Shown here: in pieces, positions 1-12,800 of the stretch
Layout: each line of letters starts with the position of its first letter
Numbering within the stretch: position 1 is the first letter of the stretch
Source: Pithys albifrons albifrons
Lineage: Eukaryota > Chordata > Aves > Passeriformes > Thamnophilidae
DNA: 64,000 nucleotides
Direction: 5' to 3'
Assembly: GCF_047495875.1 (NCBI RefSeq)
Contig: NC_092459.1
Span: 92,923,560 to 92,987,559 of the forward strand
Position numbers and translations under genes: made by a program
Notes under the pieces: model-generated
The model's input: the letters and a program-made list of their open reading frames with translations, nothing else
Told to the model about the DNA's origin: nothing
Database searches by the model: none

Positions 1-132
1 TCACACCATGTGCCTGAGATCATTGACCAAACGCTTCGTGAACTCAGACAGGCTTGGTGCTGTGACCACTTCTCTGGGGAGCTTGTTCAGTGCCCAAACA
101 CCCTCTGGATGAAAAGCTTTTCCTAACAACTC
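1..132 (-). mobile_element. CR1 LINE fragment, running off the window start
   Basis: Contains GGTGCTGTGACCACTTCTCT and a GGGGAGCTTGTTCAGTG stretch typical of the CR1 3' region in reverse orientation. The 3' tail lies outside the window. Confidence 0.8.
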
Positions 133-676
133 ATCACACAAAGGTAGAGTGATTGGTGTACCTTTATCCATTGGAATTCAATCTGATGCTGTATGTCCAC
201 CCAAATCTAATCTAAACACTACACTGAGGGAGGATAGAAAACACTTTGCCTTTTTCACAAGGAGTAAAATCAAATTAGCAGAATTAGCTATCTGCTGTGT
301 AAAGAAACCCTGCTTGCCAGAGTCACATTATTTAACACTTTTGATTGACCTGAGAGACTTTCTACACTCTCTTTCCTCTGCCTCCCACTCCCCATACTAT
401 AGGAGGGATTTTTTATTATTTTTAGATGTATCATGACAATAAATTTTAAACTCTTGGATCTCTCAACTCACTCTTCCTAGTTGGCGCCTCATTTGAGTAA
501 TGGGTCATGAAGTTAACATTCCTCCAGTGATGTATTGCTTCCTAGAGTGGCACTGACCACAAAAGGCAGGTCAAATAGTCTTTTAATTTAATCTTTTACA
601 GCTAGAGATGCAAACGCTATAAAAAATGCAAAAGAGAATATCCATGCGATACTCTCGCTGGGGATAGTATCCATGG

Positions 677-678
<2 letters not shown>

Positions 679-708
<30 letters not shown>
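679..708. repeat. (GA)15 microsatellite
   Basis: Perfect dinucleotide run in gene-free sequence. It gives a Leu/Ser-repeat frame on the minus strand that is not a protein. Confidence 0.95.
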
Positions 709-711
<3 letters not shown>

Positions 712-3435
712 CATCAGGAGCCAGGGAGAGCTGTATCTCAGGAAACATGGCTTATTTTGGGGATGAGCCAAAGACAGAATAAGTGAGAGGGAAATGATGG
801 AGAGCTTCTGGAGATTTTTTTTTACCAGTTGATTACCTGGTGTTTAAAGGTTTGGCTCCAATGGCCTTTTAGGTTGCTTCATCCAGAATATCTTTCACAG
901 CAGAGGAAAATCGTTACTCCTGGAAAATTAAAGCTGAGTACATTAAACTTGGTTTTCTGTCTATGATTTTGATTAATAGTCTTTCTTAAAATATATGTTG
1001 TTTCTGTTAGGCCATTACTCCTGATGGCACAGTCCTGAAGTTTCTTAGATTAGTGCAATTTATTATGTTGTTTCTTAAAGTTCAGTGTGTCCTCTTTGTG
1101 AAGATGTGCACGCAAAAACAAGAACATAAAATATTGAATTGTTTAGTGAGTCAATGCCACTTTCCATAGGATTATGAGTGTATGCCAACCATTTGAACAG
1201 CCAAACTGACATTATTTTTTAATCATTTTTCACTGCACTTGACAGAAGAGATTTTCTCCAGTGCATTTATATTTGCTATACAATTTGATTAGACACTCTC
1301 CAAAAACAATTAATAGAAAGAACTCCTTTTCAAAATTCTTTTCCCATCAATACTTTGCTGTGTTATTATTCCCTCAAGGTATTCCCCTGTTTTTTAGATC
1401 CTTCTAGCTTTTCAGTCTTTTTCTTTTTTTCACCAAAACACAAAGTTTTGTAAAACCATTATCAGGAAAACCATACACCAAATCTTGTCTTGAATGAGAA
1501 GAGACATGTGCTTATACTTGCTAAGGATACTGATAGAGTTTCAGCAATTTGATTCCAGGCAGGAGTTTAATAGTTCTGACAATTGTCATAGATGAAGGGC
1601 AGTATTTCCACTGAATCCATAATAGTACTTTTTGTTGATTTTCAGCTCCATATATTCTTTATGCTGATCCATCTTTTCCTGCAGAAAACCAAATGTCTAT
1701 ATTTCATATTTGCTGAAGGCACCTCATAGCATTTTAAAGCTGAGGAAAAAAATTCTGGCACTCCATTCATCACTGACGCTGGAAAATTATGACATATTAC
1801 GAGAATGTCTCAAGAAAGAAAAATATTTTTATTTGACTTCTCATACCTTGACCCTCTGAGGTTATTTGTTTCATATTTTCCACTTATATACACATCCTGA
1901 AAGGCTAGCAAGTCTGAGTTTCCATTAAAATTTCCTAATTTTAATGGAAACTTAGATTGTCTCAAACTTCCCCAACACCAGCAGCTAGGGCACAGAAAAA
2001 AAATAAATATCACTAGACTTTGTGATAAAATTGAAAAACTTGGCAGCACTTTTGACTCCTGCTGATTAGCTCTTTAATCTATGAGTAATCTGATATAAAA
2101 TCAATGGAGTAAGTCACCAGTAGATAATATTCACTGTAAAGCTGGCAGAAATATGTCCTGTTTAAAACAAAACATGCTGAAGAAACTTCCCAGCCTGATA
2201 GTCTTGTTTAAAGAATATACATTGTATAAAATGTGTTTATATATATACACACAAATCAATATACACACATATACCTACACTTTTAAAAAACCTGCACCAG
2301 GTTCCAAACTAAACAGAGGTACTTGGGTGATGATCCATTATGACCTCACCTTGTAAAATAAAACCACACATTATTTCTCTGCTAATTTTAAATCAAATGA
2401 ATTGCATCTGTATGAAAAGAGAGAAAATTGTTTATGGCTTGTCTCTTAAATGCCAAGCTGACACAAAGAGAGCACAACACATATACCAGGTTGGCTAGGG
2501 AAAGCATTGCTTGCATCTGAAAGTTACAAAAACCTGGATATTTTGAGCATTTAGATTTCTTCATTTTATACATCCTTTGTTATATAATAAATGTATGTGA
2601 CAACTTCTCCTTTAGACAGGACACTTGAAAAATCTCTTTCTGTCTCTTCTGATCACTGATTTTGACACTACTTGTAAGACCTTAACTACCTTCTAAATAT
2701 CAGCTGGCTCTGTCAAATTTATTTGAAATCAGACAGTGTTTTATAAAAGATTATTTTGGGGACATACTGTGACTGCAAAATAAGGGGGGAAGGCATGTAT
2801 TCAGCTAACAGAAGTAATTGTGGCTTATTTCTGTATTCTATCACAAATCCCCATGGAAAGCACTAACTGGCATTTGTAAATGGCAGCTGCTGCCTGTGAG
2901 CCAGTGTAATCAATCTTCATGTTACTGCAGTTATCCACATAAGAATAATCAGTGACTGTGAGTCAACAGGCTGAACCATGTACCATTTATTTCTGTACAC
3001 TTAGAAGTATCAAAGTAACAGCTCACCAAGGCAGAATAGAAGGCAGTAGCTTCTTATTTTCATGCCATATTTAATATGAATACAGTAGTTTAATACATGG
3101 CATTCACAAAGCCTTACCTTGCACATTCATCTCAATTTATTGGTTTGATTAAGAGAAAAATGAAACCAACCAAACAGACAATATTGCATTAATGTCTTAG
3201 TCATTCTGAACTTTGATATCAATGGCACTCTGGAGTAATGGTGATTTTTAAACAGATATTTTGTTCCAAACATATGGTCTTATATATCAGTAAAAACTAG
3301 AGTATAAATTCCCCAGAGCATTTATATTGCTGACTATAGGAAAAAGTTCTGTTATGGAATTACTATCCCTGGTAAAATATTTAAGGATATGATATTTACA
3401 TGTTTATAGATTTAGAGAAGATATCTTTTTATTTG

Positions 3436-3507
3436 GCACAAAAAAAACCCCATAACAACACAAAAACTCCACACCAAAACAAAACAAAACAAAAATAAAC
3501 AAAAGAA
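3436..3507. repeat. A-rich low-complexity tract
   Basis: Runs of A broken by C, with several CAAAA units. It may be the degraded tail of a retroposon, but no body is recognisable. Confidence 0.7.
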
Positions 3508-6500
3508 AGATTATTGAATCCCTACCAAACTGAGGAGTTGTCCTAAAACTGAGAAGTTCCTATGTAGATTTAAAAAGCTGAAGCAATCAAAACCTTTTTC
3601 TACACAAGAACCATGGTGGACCCATCATATTCAATTTTGAGTGTTATGTCCATGTTCTAGTTGTTATATGTGACAATGAATCACAGATTGACTACTTATA
3701 AAACCAGATAAAGTAGTATTTCCTTTAATTCAGATGTCCTAAATGTATTGAATCTATGTTCAATCAGATACCTTGAAATGTTTATACAGTGAGGGAAAAA
3801 GAAAGAAATAGATGGCTACTCTTCTTATTGATATTCATTATTTTGTGTTTGAAATCACTTTAGTCTCACTGAAGCCAGCTGTTTTCAGCTCATGGCTGTG
3901 GATAAAGGGATACACAGACTAGTTTGGAAAAAGTCTGCAGAAGGTAACTGCAAAGAACAGTGTCAGTGGCTTGCATGAAAATTGGCTCCCACCTCTCATG
4001 CTGAAAAAGTCTGACTGCATCTGGTAACCCACAATTCTGAATCTAAAAATCCAAAGCTCAAATTTAAGAAAATGTATTTTAGGTGATATTTTGTTATCTT
4101 TGGCTTTACATGTCAAATGCCCATAGCCAGAGTAATCATTCAAGGGAATCTTCACGTAACTGACTGGTTTTGTCCTTCTCCTCTGGAGGCTTTCTGTTTG
4201 CTTACAATGATGCATCCAAAACTGAACTGTGACGCAACTAGAAATGTATCACTTGTAGTTTTCTATTAAATCATTATTACAGTGAGATATTCCTCTTGTA
4301 AAGGGTTTCTCTAATCCTTCTCTTTGTCAGTTTCTTTTGGAAAGGCATATTCATTAAGCTGTAATATTTACAATGCTTCATATCTGTTTTCTTGGGGAAG
4401 CACATTAGATCAAAGTCCATTACGATAATGAGAAGTTTATTATATTTTCTAATACATACTACTTTTCATTACAGCTGCAAGAATGCTGATAGATGGATGA
4501 AAGAATGAATGCTGCGGGCAAATGCAAGTATTTCTAGGAGTGTCTAATGGTACTCTTTAGCCGTTACCAATCCAGAATAATTTTTTAACAAACTGCATTA
4601 AAACTCTTTTTTTTTCCAAGTAATTAAAATAATAAACAGCAGTCCAACATATTTTCTCTGTTAATTTAAAATCAGCTATTTGCTATTAATTCCAAGCATT
4701 CTATTGGTTGGCAACATAACTTGCTATTTATTTTATTTCAAAACTTCTCACAAAGGGTCCTGTCAGAAGTCTTTTGAAATTCCACATAAATTATGTTCAA
4801 AAGATACATTTCATCTCTTACTTTTTGCACTTTTTTCAAGGAATTCTTGAAAGATAGAGCAGCACAATTTGCCCTTACAGAAGCTGTGTCAGTTGGTCCT
4901 TATCGTACCATTCTTATCTTAATGTGTAATCTAGTTGAAGTAGATTCCATTTGAGGTCTTATCTTTCCCAACTAGAGCAGATGAAAGAGGAAAGTCTTTG
5001 TTCATTGAAGTGCTGTGACTTACTTGCTCTCAAATCCTTGGAATTCAGAGACAGAGCCCTGCAAGACTGCTGTCTAGCAAAAGGTTTTATGCACTTGCTG
5101 AACTCACAGCACAAAAAACCTCACTGCAGCCAGCAGCCCTCTCTTTTGCTTCAAACTACACATGTGACCAAATACCTGCCAAGCTGTATTGAGCAAGTAA
5201 AAACCCTGAACCTCGGCTGAAGAAAACAGCAGAATGCAACTATCTCAGGCAATTAGCACTTTTTTGCCTCTTCAATACAGTTTCCACAAATCATATACAA
5301 TGCTCAGATCATTCAGAAGCTTCCTCTGTTAAATAGCCTGTTTCATTAGTTCTAACTTCCTCAAACACATTTTCTGTCATACCCCAGGAACTGCCAAATG
5401 TTTCCAAATGTAGTACATCAAGGCAAATCTCTAGATGAGAAAAATGAAAAGAAAACATGTGCCTGACTTTTCCAAAGCCTGTTAGAAGTTCTGTCTAAAT
5501 TTCTGTTTTACTCACATTTGGCTTTCAAAATACCCTTACACCTAACACCAAACTGACAGAATTAGCCTTTTTTGACATTTTTCCAGTGACGAGTGGAAAA
5601 TATGCCCCCTCTGCCCCACCTTCTGCCATATCTCTTACTGTGAGGTTGTTTAGTTTCACTGTTAGCATCCAAAGCAAGTCATTTTTGCTGCGTGTAACTG
5701 GGTCTTTTAACTGTTGTAAACCCTTTGAAGTTTCCTCTTTCTGCAAAGAGGTCAACGCAGTCTTTCTTTTGCCCTTTCAAAAGGACCTTTCATTCATTCC
5801 TGTGTTTGGTCAAGTTGTTGTGGGTTCTGCTCTGGCCTGGCACCCTGAGTCCCCCCTACACAAGCAATTGCTGCTTTCCGTGCTACTGCTGTTTGTACTC
5901 CTTATTGCTTCTTTCATTTATCTTCGCTGACACACCAAAGGAAAGAGGGGGCTGAAAGGGGAGAATATGGCTGTAAGCTAAATTGATTGCATGTTATATT
6001 TCATGGAAGTCTGGCAGGAAGAGTTGAGTGATCTCAAGGGTTTCAGGAATATTTTCGTTCCTATTGTGCAAATCAATCAAAGCGCGCTTGGCCCCGGCTG
6101 CCCCCCCGGCAGCTCAGAGCTGAGCTTGCTGCATTGTCAACAAAGGTTTGAATAGAACAAAAGTCTCCCAAGTGGACACTGCATTCACTGATGGGGTCAC
6201 ATATTACCCAACATTTAATAAAATTCACATGAATTTGAAAAGGTTTCCCTGATAGATCAATGACTGGAAAAGTAGTAAATTTAGCAGGTAGAAGGGATGT
6301 CCTAAAATCAAGGTGATGGTGTTACATGTGGCAGTTACTCTTCTGTTTAGATATTAAATATCATGGGTGTCTTGGGACTATTAGAATGAATTCTTGCCAA
6401 ATAAACATGTCTACCCCTTTCCTGTGATGCTTCCACCCACCTTGCATCTGTCATGGAGGAATTTGTTTCAAGTGGGTTGCTTTTTCCCGAGCCTTCATCC

Positions 6501-8670
6501 ACAATTCCAGCTGACCAGGCTGGTTTGGATCCATTGCAGCTTTACTTGTTTCCTTGTGGCACAAGCATAAACACGGCAGAGCCAGCAGAAATAGTGAGGG
6601 TCAAGCAACACCTAAGCCATTACCTCCCTGAGTGCTTGGGCAGAGATGCCTCCAGTAGATCACACTCTCTCCCTTTGTGCCACAGCGTTGTCTTAACCTT
6701 CTCTAAAAACCAGAACAACCACAGTACTGCCACTCTTATCCTGCTTTTTCCTTTTAAATCCAGGTGATCCCCAGGCTATAACCACCCTGCTGAAGTAGTC
6801 TTCCACCACGTCCTGAATAAAGGTGATCTTAGTAATTCTGATTGTTGCTACAGTAACAAACCCTTAAATTTTGGCACAACATGCGAGTTTTTAATTTCAT
6901 GCTTGAAAACAGAGTGAGAAATAATGACTCTGCATTCTTCCTTAGCCAATGCACAGCCTTAGGCTACCTAAGCAACATAAGGCCATAGGATGTGTCACTA
7001 TTCAAAAATTCAAAAGGAATCCAAAGGAGTACTTTGTGCTTGTTCCTCCGACCTTATCTGGTTCCCTGCTAGCTTTGGCAATCACTGTCACAAGTGAGAG
7101 CTGAGGGAATGCTGAGTCTGGAATCATCACTCAGCTAACAAGTTAGTGCTTCTGCAAGATACACAGCAACTTGCTGACTGCCAGCACCTTATTTTGGACA
7201 TAATTCAGACTATAAAGAGAGAATAGGTGCAAGAGCTTGCAAAAACCTGCGGTTCTAGGTAGGCCTCCATTCTGCAAAAAACATCACGCACCTAGTTTGG
7301 ATTTTGTAATCCTATTTGCCAGAATCTCTTGCATTTGTGGGCATATTTATCACCCCTCTCTGCATCAAGCCATAAAATACACCATTCAATTAGAGTGTTT
7401 GCATTATAGTAACTTGTTTTCTGGGTACAAATATATGTCCAATTAACATATTTATGTGAGGAGGAATATGCAGGTACAATTTCAAATCAATATAAATATA
7501 GACAACGAAGAATGTAAAGATCAGAAGAAAAGCCCTGAAAAGGGCCATACAGGGACATGCTTTCAATATAAGCATTATTGTCAAACTCTTTCATTCTTTG
7601 TCTTTAAAGAGAAAATTTTATTTTTCAAAAAATATACAGGATTGAATTTTCCAAATGGCTGCCCAAAGTCCATGCTTCTGCAGCTAGAAGAGTAATAGGC
7701 CACAAAATGAGCATAGGCTTGCCCTTTACACATTGTCACACAATTACTCTGCAGAATAATTTCAGGTGGACAGTACAGAAACAAAAAGTTTGACTTTATT
7801 GGAAAGGCTGATATTTTCATAACAGTATGGGGACTGACTTTTGCTAAATATAGGTGACAATTATTGTCTGGCTGCACTAATCTCTTAAATTATTACAGCC
7901 CAAAAAGCACATGTGATAAGAGGCTAGCAGAAAAACGGTATTCTTGCTGGGACTTTGTAGAAGTAGACAGAAAACCACAGTTAAGGAATATTTAAAAACA
8001 GAACAAAACTTCGCCATTTATGAAAGTGAGTACTCTGATGTCCAGCCAGTTTATTTCATAAACTTCTCAAACATAAAGCTCGCACACCACCACAGAGCAG
8101 CCCAATGTTTGAAGTGACCTGATCCATCCCAGTCATGAGCATTAACCCTATACAAGAAGAGAACCCTACCTGGCACCATTCTGTATTCCAGCAAGGATGC
8201 TATCTGTTGAATCCATGAATGCTAAGCTAAAGGTTACTAATCAAAAGTAAATAATCTGCCTAAAACACACAGCTGTTTTCAAGCTCTCAGACCTATAGAT
8301 AGAATAGGTATCTTGGATATGCTTTTATTATTAACCTCAGAGTTAATTGTTCAGTTCTCTCCCCACACCATCAGTTATCAAACCAGCTTTATTGACTAGT
8401 ACTGGATGAGCTGTTATGCACCAGAGCTCAAAACAGAGGCATGCTGATAAGAAAAGAGGTGTGCTTAAGACTCATGTGCTGTTGAAAACCTTCAGAGCAT
8501 AAGGTGAATAGTTCTTTTACTGTGTCTAAAAGCAGCTTATGAAAGAAATAAACAAATAAATCATGAACTAATGATCATGAAGAAAATATTGATACTGCCA
8601 TCAATGCATTTTAGAATATTTAAACATGCTTTCCATTTAGCATGCAATAAGCTGTCTTGAGTCTGACTAA

Positions 8671-9592
8671 ATCATAGAACTATAGAATGGCATGAGTTGG
8701 AAGGAACCTCAAAGATCATCTAGTTCCAATACTCTACCACAGACAGGGACATCTTCCACTAGATCAGGTTTCTCAAAGCCCCATCTAACCTGACCTTGAA
8801 CACCTCCAGTGATGGTGCATCCACATCTTTTCTGGACAACCAGTTCTAGTGCCTTTCCACCATGACAAGGAAGAATTTCTTCCTCTAATCTAAACTTCTT
8901 TCTTTCAGTTTAAAGCCACAAAAAGCCATCCTTGACCTATCACTATATGGCCTTGTAAAAAAAAACCTTTCCATATCTCTTGTAGCCACCTTAGGTACTA
9001 AAATAAGCTATAAGGTCTCGCTGAAGCCTTCTCATCTCCAGGTGGAACAACGCCAGCTCTCTCAGCTTGTCTTCAAAGGAGAGGTGCTCCTGACCTCTGA
9101 GCATCTTTGTAGCCTTCCTCTTGACTCATTCCAACAGGTCTGAGTCCTTCTTACATTGGAACCTTCGGAACTGGACACAGTTCTCCAGGTGGGTTCTCAC
9201 CAGAGCAGAAGGACAGAATCACCTCCCTCAACTTACTGGCCCCACTGCTTTTTATGTAGCCCAGGAAAGGTTGGCTTTCTGTGCTGCAAGTGCACTTTGC
9301 TGGGTCATGTTGAGATTCTTATCAACCACCATACGCCCTTCTCCCCAGGGCTGGTCTCAATCCATTCTCCACCCAGACTGTATCTGTGCTTGGGATTGCT
9401 GTGATCCAGGGGCAGGACCTTGCACTGGGCCTTGTTGAATTTTGTGAGGTTCACATGTGCCCACCTCTCAAGCCCATCCAGGCCTTTTTTGATGGCATCT
9501 CTTTCTTCCAGTATGTTGACTACACTACACAGCTTGGCACTGTTGGCAAACTTGCTGAGGGTACACTCAATCTCAATGATGTTAAACAGTAT
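8671..9592 (-). mobile_element. CR1 LINE, 5'-truncated copy
   Basis: About 0.9 kb. On the plus strand it begins with the reverse complement of the CR1 3' tail (ATCATAGAACTATAGAATGG), then AAGATCATCTAGTTCCAA, TCTCAGCTTGTCTTCAAAGG and CTCCAGGTGGGTTCTCACC, all familiar CR1 3' sequence. Open frames on the plus strand here are antisense shadows. Divergence suggests an old copy. Confidence 0.92.
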
Positions 9593-12500
9593 AAGCTAAA
9601 ATTAAAGATCTCCTATTTTCACCAAATGCTGTTCTGATTTGCATTGGCTTGTTCCTTGGTTTGCTTGGTAAAGGAGGTTGGTGGATAGTTTTAAATCTGT
9701 TCTTACCACAATTTGGCACACGCCACCAATGGCTGTACCAGGCCGAGGGAGCACAGGAAGTGGGGACAGCATCAGAGGACACACACTACGTCCCAAACCA
9801 CAAAATCCACAGGAAAAATTACCTTCAGCTTCAGTCAGGGCTGTGGAAAGCCCATAAGACTTGCATGAAAATTTTCTCTTTTCTCAATACATGCATGTCA
9901 ATCACAATGCAGTACACTTAATCAGATACACTTAATTTTTGATTGAAATCACTGATAAGTGCATTTAGGTTGTGCTGCTTAGAGATTGGCTAAAAGGCCT
10001 TGGATTGATTTGGCTCTGTTTCTGCACTGAATGTGTGAACCAATATGTCCAGAAGGAATCATTTAATGTTTAAGTCAAACTGTGTTTCCTCAAGTTTTCC
10101 AGTAATCCACTTTCTGCAAATATTTGAGATGGTAAAATCTGATCACACAAACATTATGGAAAGCAAGCACCAAACAGCTGTGAGCTAAATAAATTAATTT
10201 CAAATCCAGGAAGGACATTTACAGGATTCAATAGGAACCAATATCCTTAGCTCCCAAGAAAAAGATATCTCAGTTCCTCTTGTTGACTGTGTGCTATTTG
10301 GTGCAATTAACTAAGATGTTGATGGATCAAGAATTTGAAGCCCAAGTCTGGGATATACTGCAAAGGGTGAATAGTGAGGAATATTTCTATCTACTGAAGC
10401 TTGGGCTTAGCCTGCAGTGCAATGCTGTCCCACAGAGCACTTGCATATGGGTACTGTACTAGATCTAGAACAGTATAATTATAAAATATCATTATACAAT
10501 TCTTTAAATGTAGTTTAAGCTAGACATTCTGTATTAGGTGGTTCCAATATTTTTCCCTTTCTATGTTTGGGGTTTTTTAACTATCAACTTCTTTATTTTC
10601 TTTTTGGATTCTGGAATATAATCAGCTGGAAAACCAGGCACAGAGAAAACAGTGTTGTGGGGCTTCCAGCCAGGTCCAGCACTGCCCCAGGAAATACCAG
10701 GGCACCATGACTTTGCCTGGTATCAGGAGACACTCAGCACCTAGCATAGCTGGCCAATGTAAATGAATGCTGGCAGGAGACCGATACGCTGGGATTAAAG
10801 GTGATATATAATTAGTTCATATGACTTCTGTTGATAATAATTGCAGGTAACTTGTCTGCATTCTGCTAATCCAAATGACTGTCACCATGCACTGAGGGCA
10901 CATGTTATCTGAGAATGTTTCATATTGCATTTCAAACAAGGAGTTACCCATTAATAAAACAAAAAGTGATTACATGAACGTGCTCTCTGCCAAGACTGCC
11001 CAGCAAAGCACGTGCAGAGCTCTTTCTGCCCACTGAGCCTCCCTCAGCGCACAGCCAGGCACGGGAAGGGCTCCCAGGGAATAGGAGAAACGCCTGAGTA
11101 ATTCACTGTGGGGAAATGCAACAAGTAAATACTTGAACTGTGTTGTCCAGTGAAAAGGAAACAAGACCATCTTGCGGTTCGAGAAGGGGCATGAAAAGAT
11201 GTTAATCGCATGAGCAGTAATCTCTTTGGCTGCTCAGTGTGCCACACTTGGGCTTTGTTTGCCTTGACTTATCTGGCTTACTTACCCCAATCTGTGTGAT
11301 CATGAGGTGCTGGAGGGCCTCTTTAAGTGTGCACGAGATCAGCTACTGGAGAAGGGCAATGAAACGTTAAGGAGGAAAGGTGGTACCTTTAAAAAAAGCA
11401 ACCTTCAAGGCCACCTATCTAGACAAAAGGGCTCAGAGAGGCAATACATGCAGAAAATCATTGTGGCAGCAATGAATTATGAAGGCTATTAAACCCCACA
11501 ACTGAATTTACAGAATCAACTTCCCCTGATGTATTATAAATTGCTTTTCCCCAGGAACTGAAGATATCCAAATTTGTACTGCATATTAATTACAGCTTTA
11601 TTTAGCAGAACTGGGGAGTTCAGCTCAGTAAAAATAGATATTAATACTGTTAAACTTTCTAAATCTCATGTACTGCCAGGAAATCATTAACATTACATTT
11701 AACAATTTCAGGTACTTCTGGTTTTGAACTCCAATTTTATTATTTATGGAATCCTGATTGCAGAAAAAACATACCCAACACTTGTATTTAGATTCTGTTT
11801 ACAAAGAAGCTCTGTCTTCTCCCTGGAACTTGCATAACAACAGAAAAGTAGATTATGTGGCTTCTTAATAGTTCTTCACAAAGAGTCTTCTGTTTCTGAC
11901 AAATAGTTTATGCAAATGTATTCTCTGAGTTGCTTTAAGCAGTACTCAGAGAAAAATGACATTTTGCGAGAGGGAACAATGAATATTCAATGTGTCATCT
12001 CTTAGGTGAGCTAATGGACAGCTTGTATTCCACAGCCACTGCCATTCTCTAATTTTGAAATTTTGGCTGAGGGCAGGGAAGTATCAACTGGCAGTGGGAA
12101 CTGAAAAGCACTGGCTCTCAGACCTTCCATCAGTATTCCAATAAAGGTAATTCATGACTTTAAATTACAGGCTGCGAGAAAGTTTTCAGTTTCTCCAAGC
12201 TCAGCTGAAGGGCTGTTTTACAAAGGGCAGTATGGAGAAAAAAACATCTATCTGCATCCTTGAAATCATAGCTACTGCTGGGCTGTGGAAGGGCAAGATG
12301 GTGAAGGCTTCACAAAAGCCTCCCATAGATATTAATCCCTGGTGTGAATGGCACAAAAAAGAGGCAATTTGGAATGTACAGGCTGTATCTTACAGGCCTT
12401 ATTCACACAAGCAGGCATGCTGAAGTCAGTAGCTTTGTTTGTATTGGGCTAGAACTCGTTTGAGAGCAAAGGCTACAGAAGGAGCCCTCATTTTGCAGTC

Positions 12501-12776
12501 CAGTTCAGAAAGGATGAGCTGGCAGGAGGAATTTGACCTTTTCATAACAAAACCAATTTAATTCATCAATTCACAGACTACTGTTGTATAAAAATGATAG
12601 TGTTAATTTGGTAGAGAGCAAGAAAACAACAGGAGTAAGAAAGGCACGTTAAAGAAGCTGGAATGTAAATGTTTTAAGCCTCCTTTGCCTCTCATACACC
12701 TCATGTGACATCAGTAAGCTTTTTGAGTTGAATCCCAAGAGTTAACATAACAGTTTAAGGGAAGTAGTCAGGCTTC

Positions 12777-12800
12777 ACCCCCTCCTCCTCCTCCTCCTCT
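12777..12800. repeat. (CCT)n microsatellite
   Basis: Short run of CTC/CCT triplets followed by CTCTCTTC. Confidence 0.85.

Larger units (their letters stand above)
133..8670. other. Gene-free sequence downstream of PKDCC, part 1
   Basis: AT-rich. No exon, RNA gene or CpG island seen. It contains the (GA)n run, the A-rich tract, a short TATA/CA tract near 2231-2280 and a GC-rich patch at 6075-6130 with developmental transcription-factor motifs. Confidence 0.7.

Noticed and set aside
583..771. Ser/Leu-repeat minus-strand frame
   Set aside because: Translation of the (GA)n microsatellite.
5586..5930. 114-codon frame with two hydrophobic stretches
   Set aside because: Hydrophobic segments arise from T-rich sequence; overlapping frames in other phases and on the other strand are similar in length.
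9121..9637. Plus-strand frames of 82-105 codons
   Set aside because: Antisense reading of the CR1 element.
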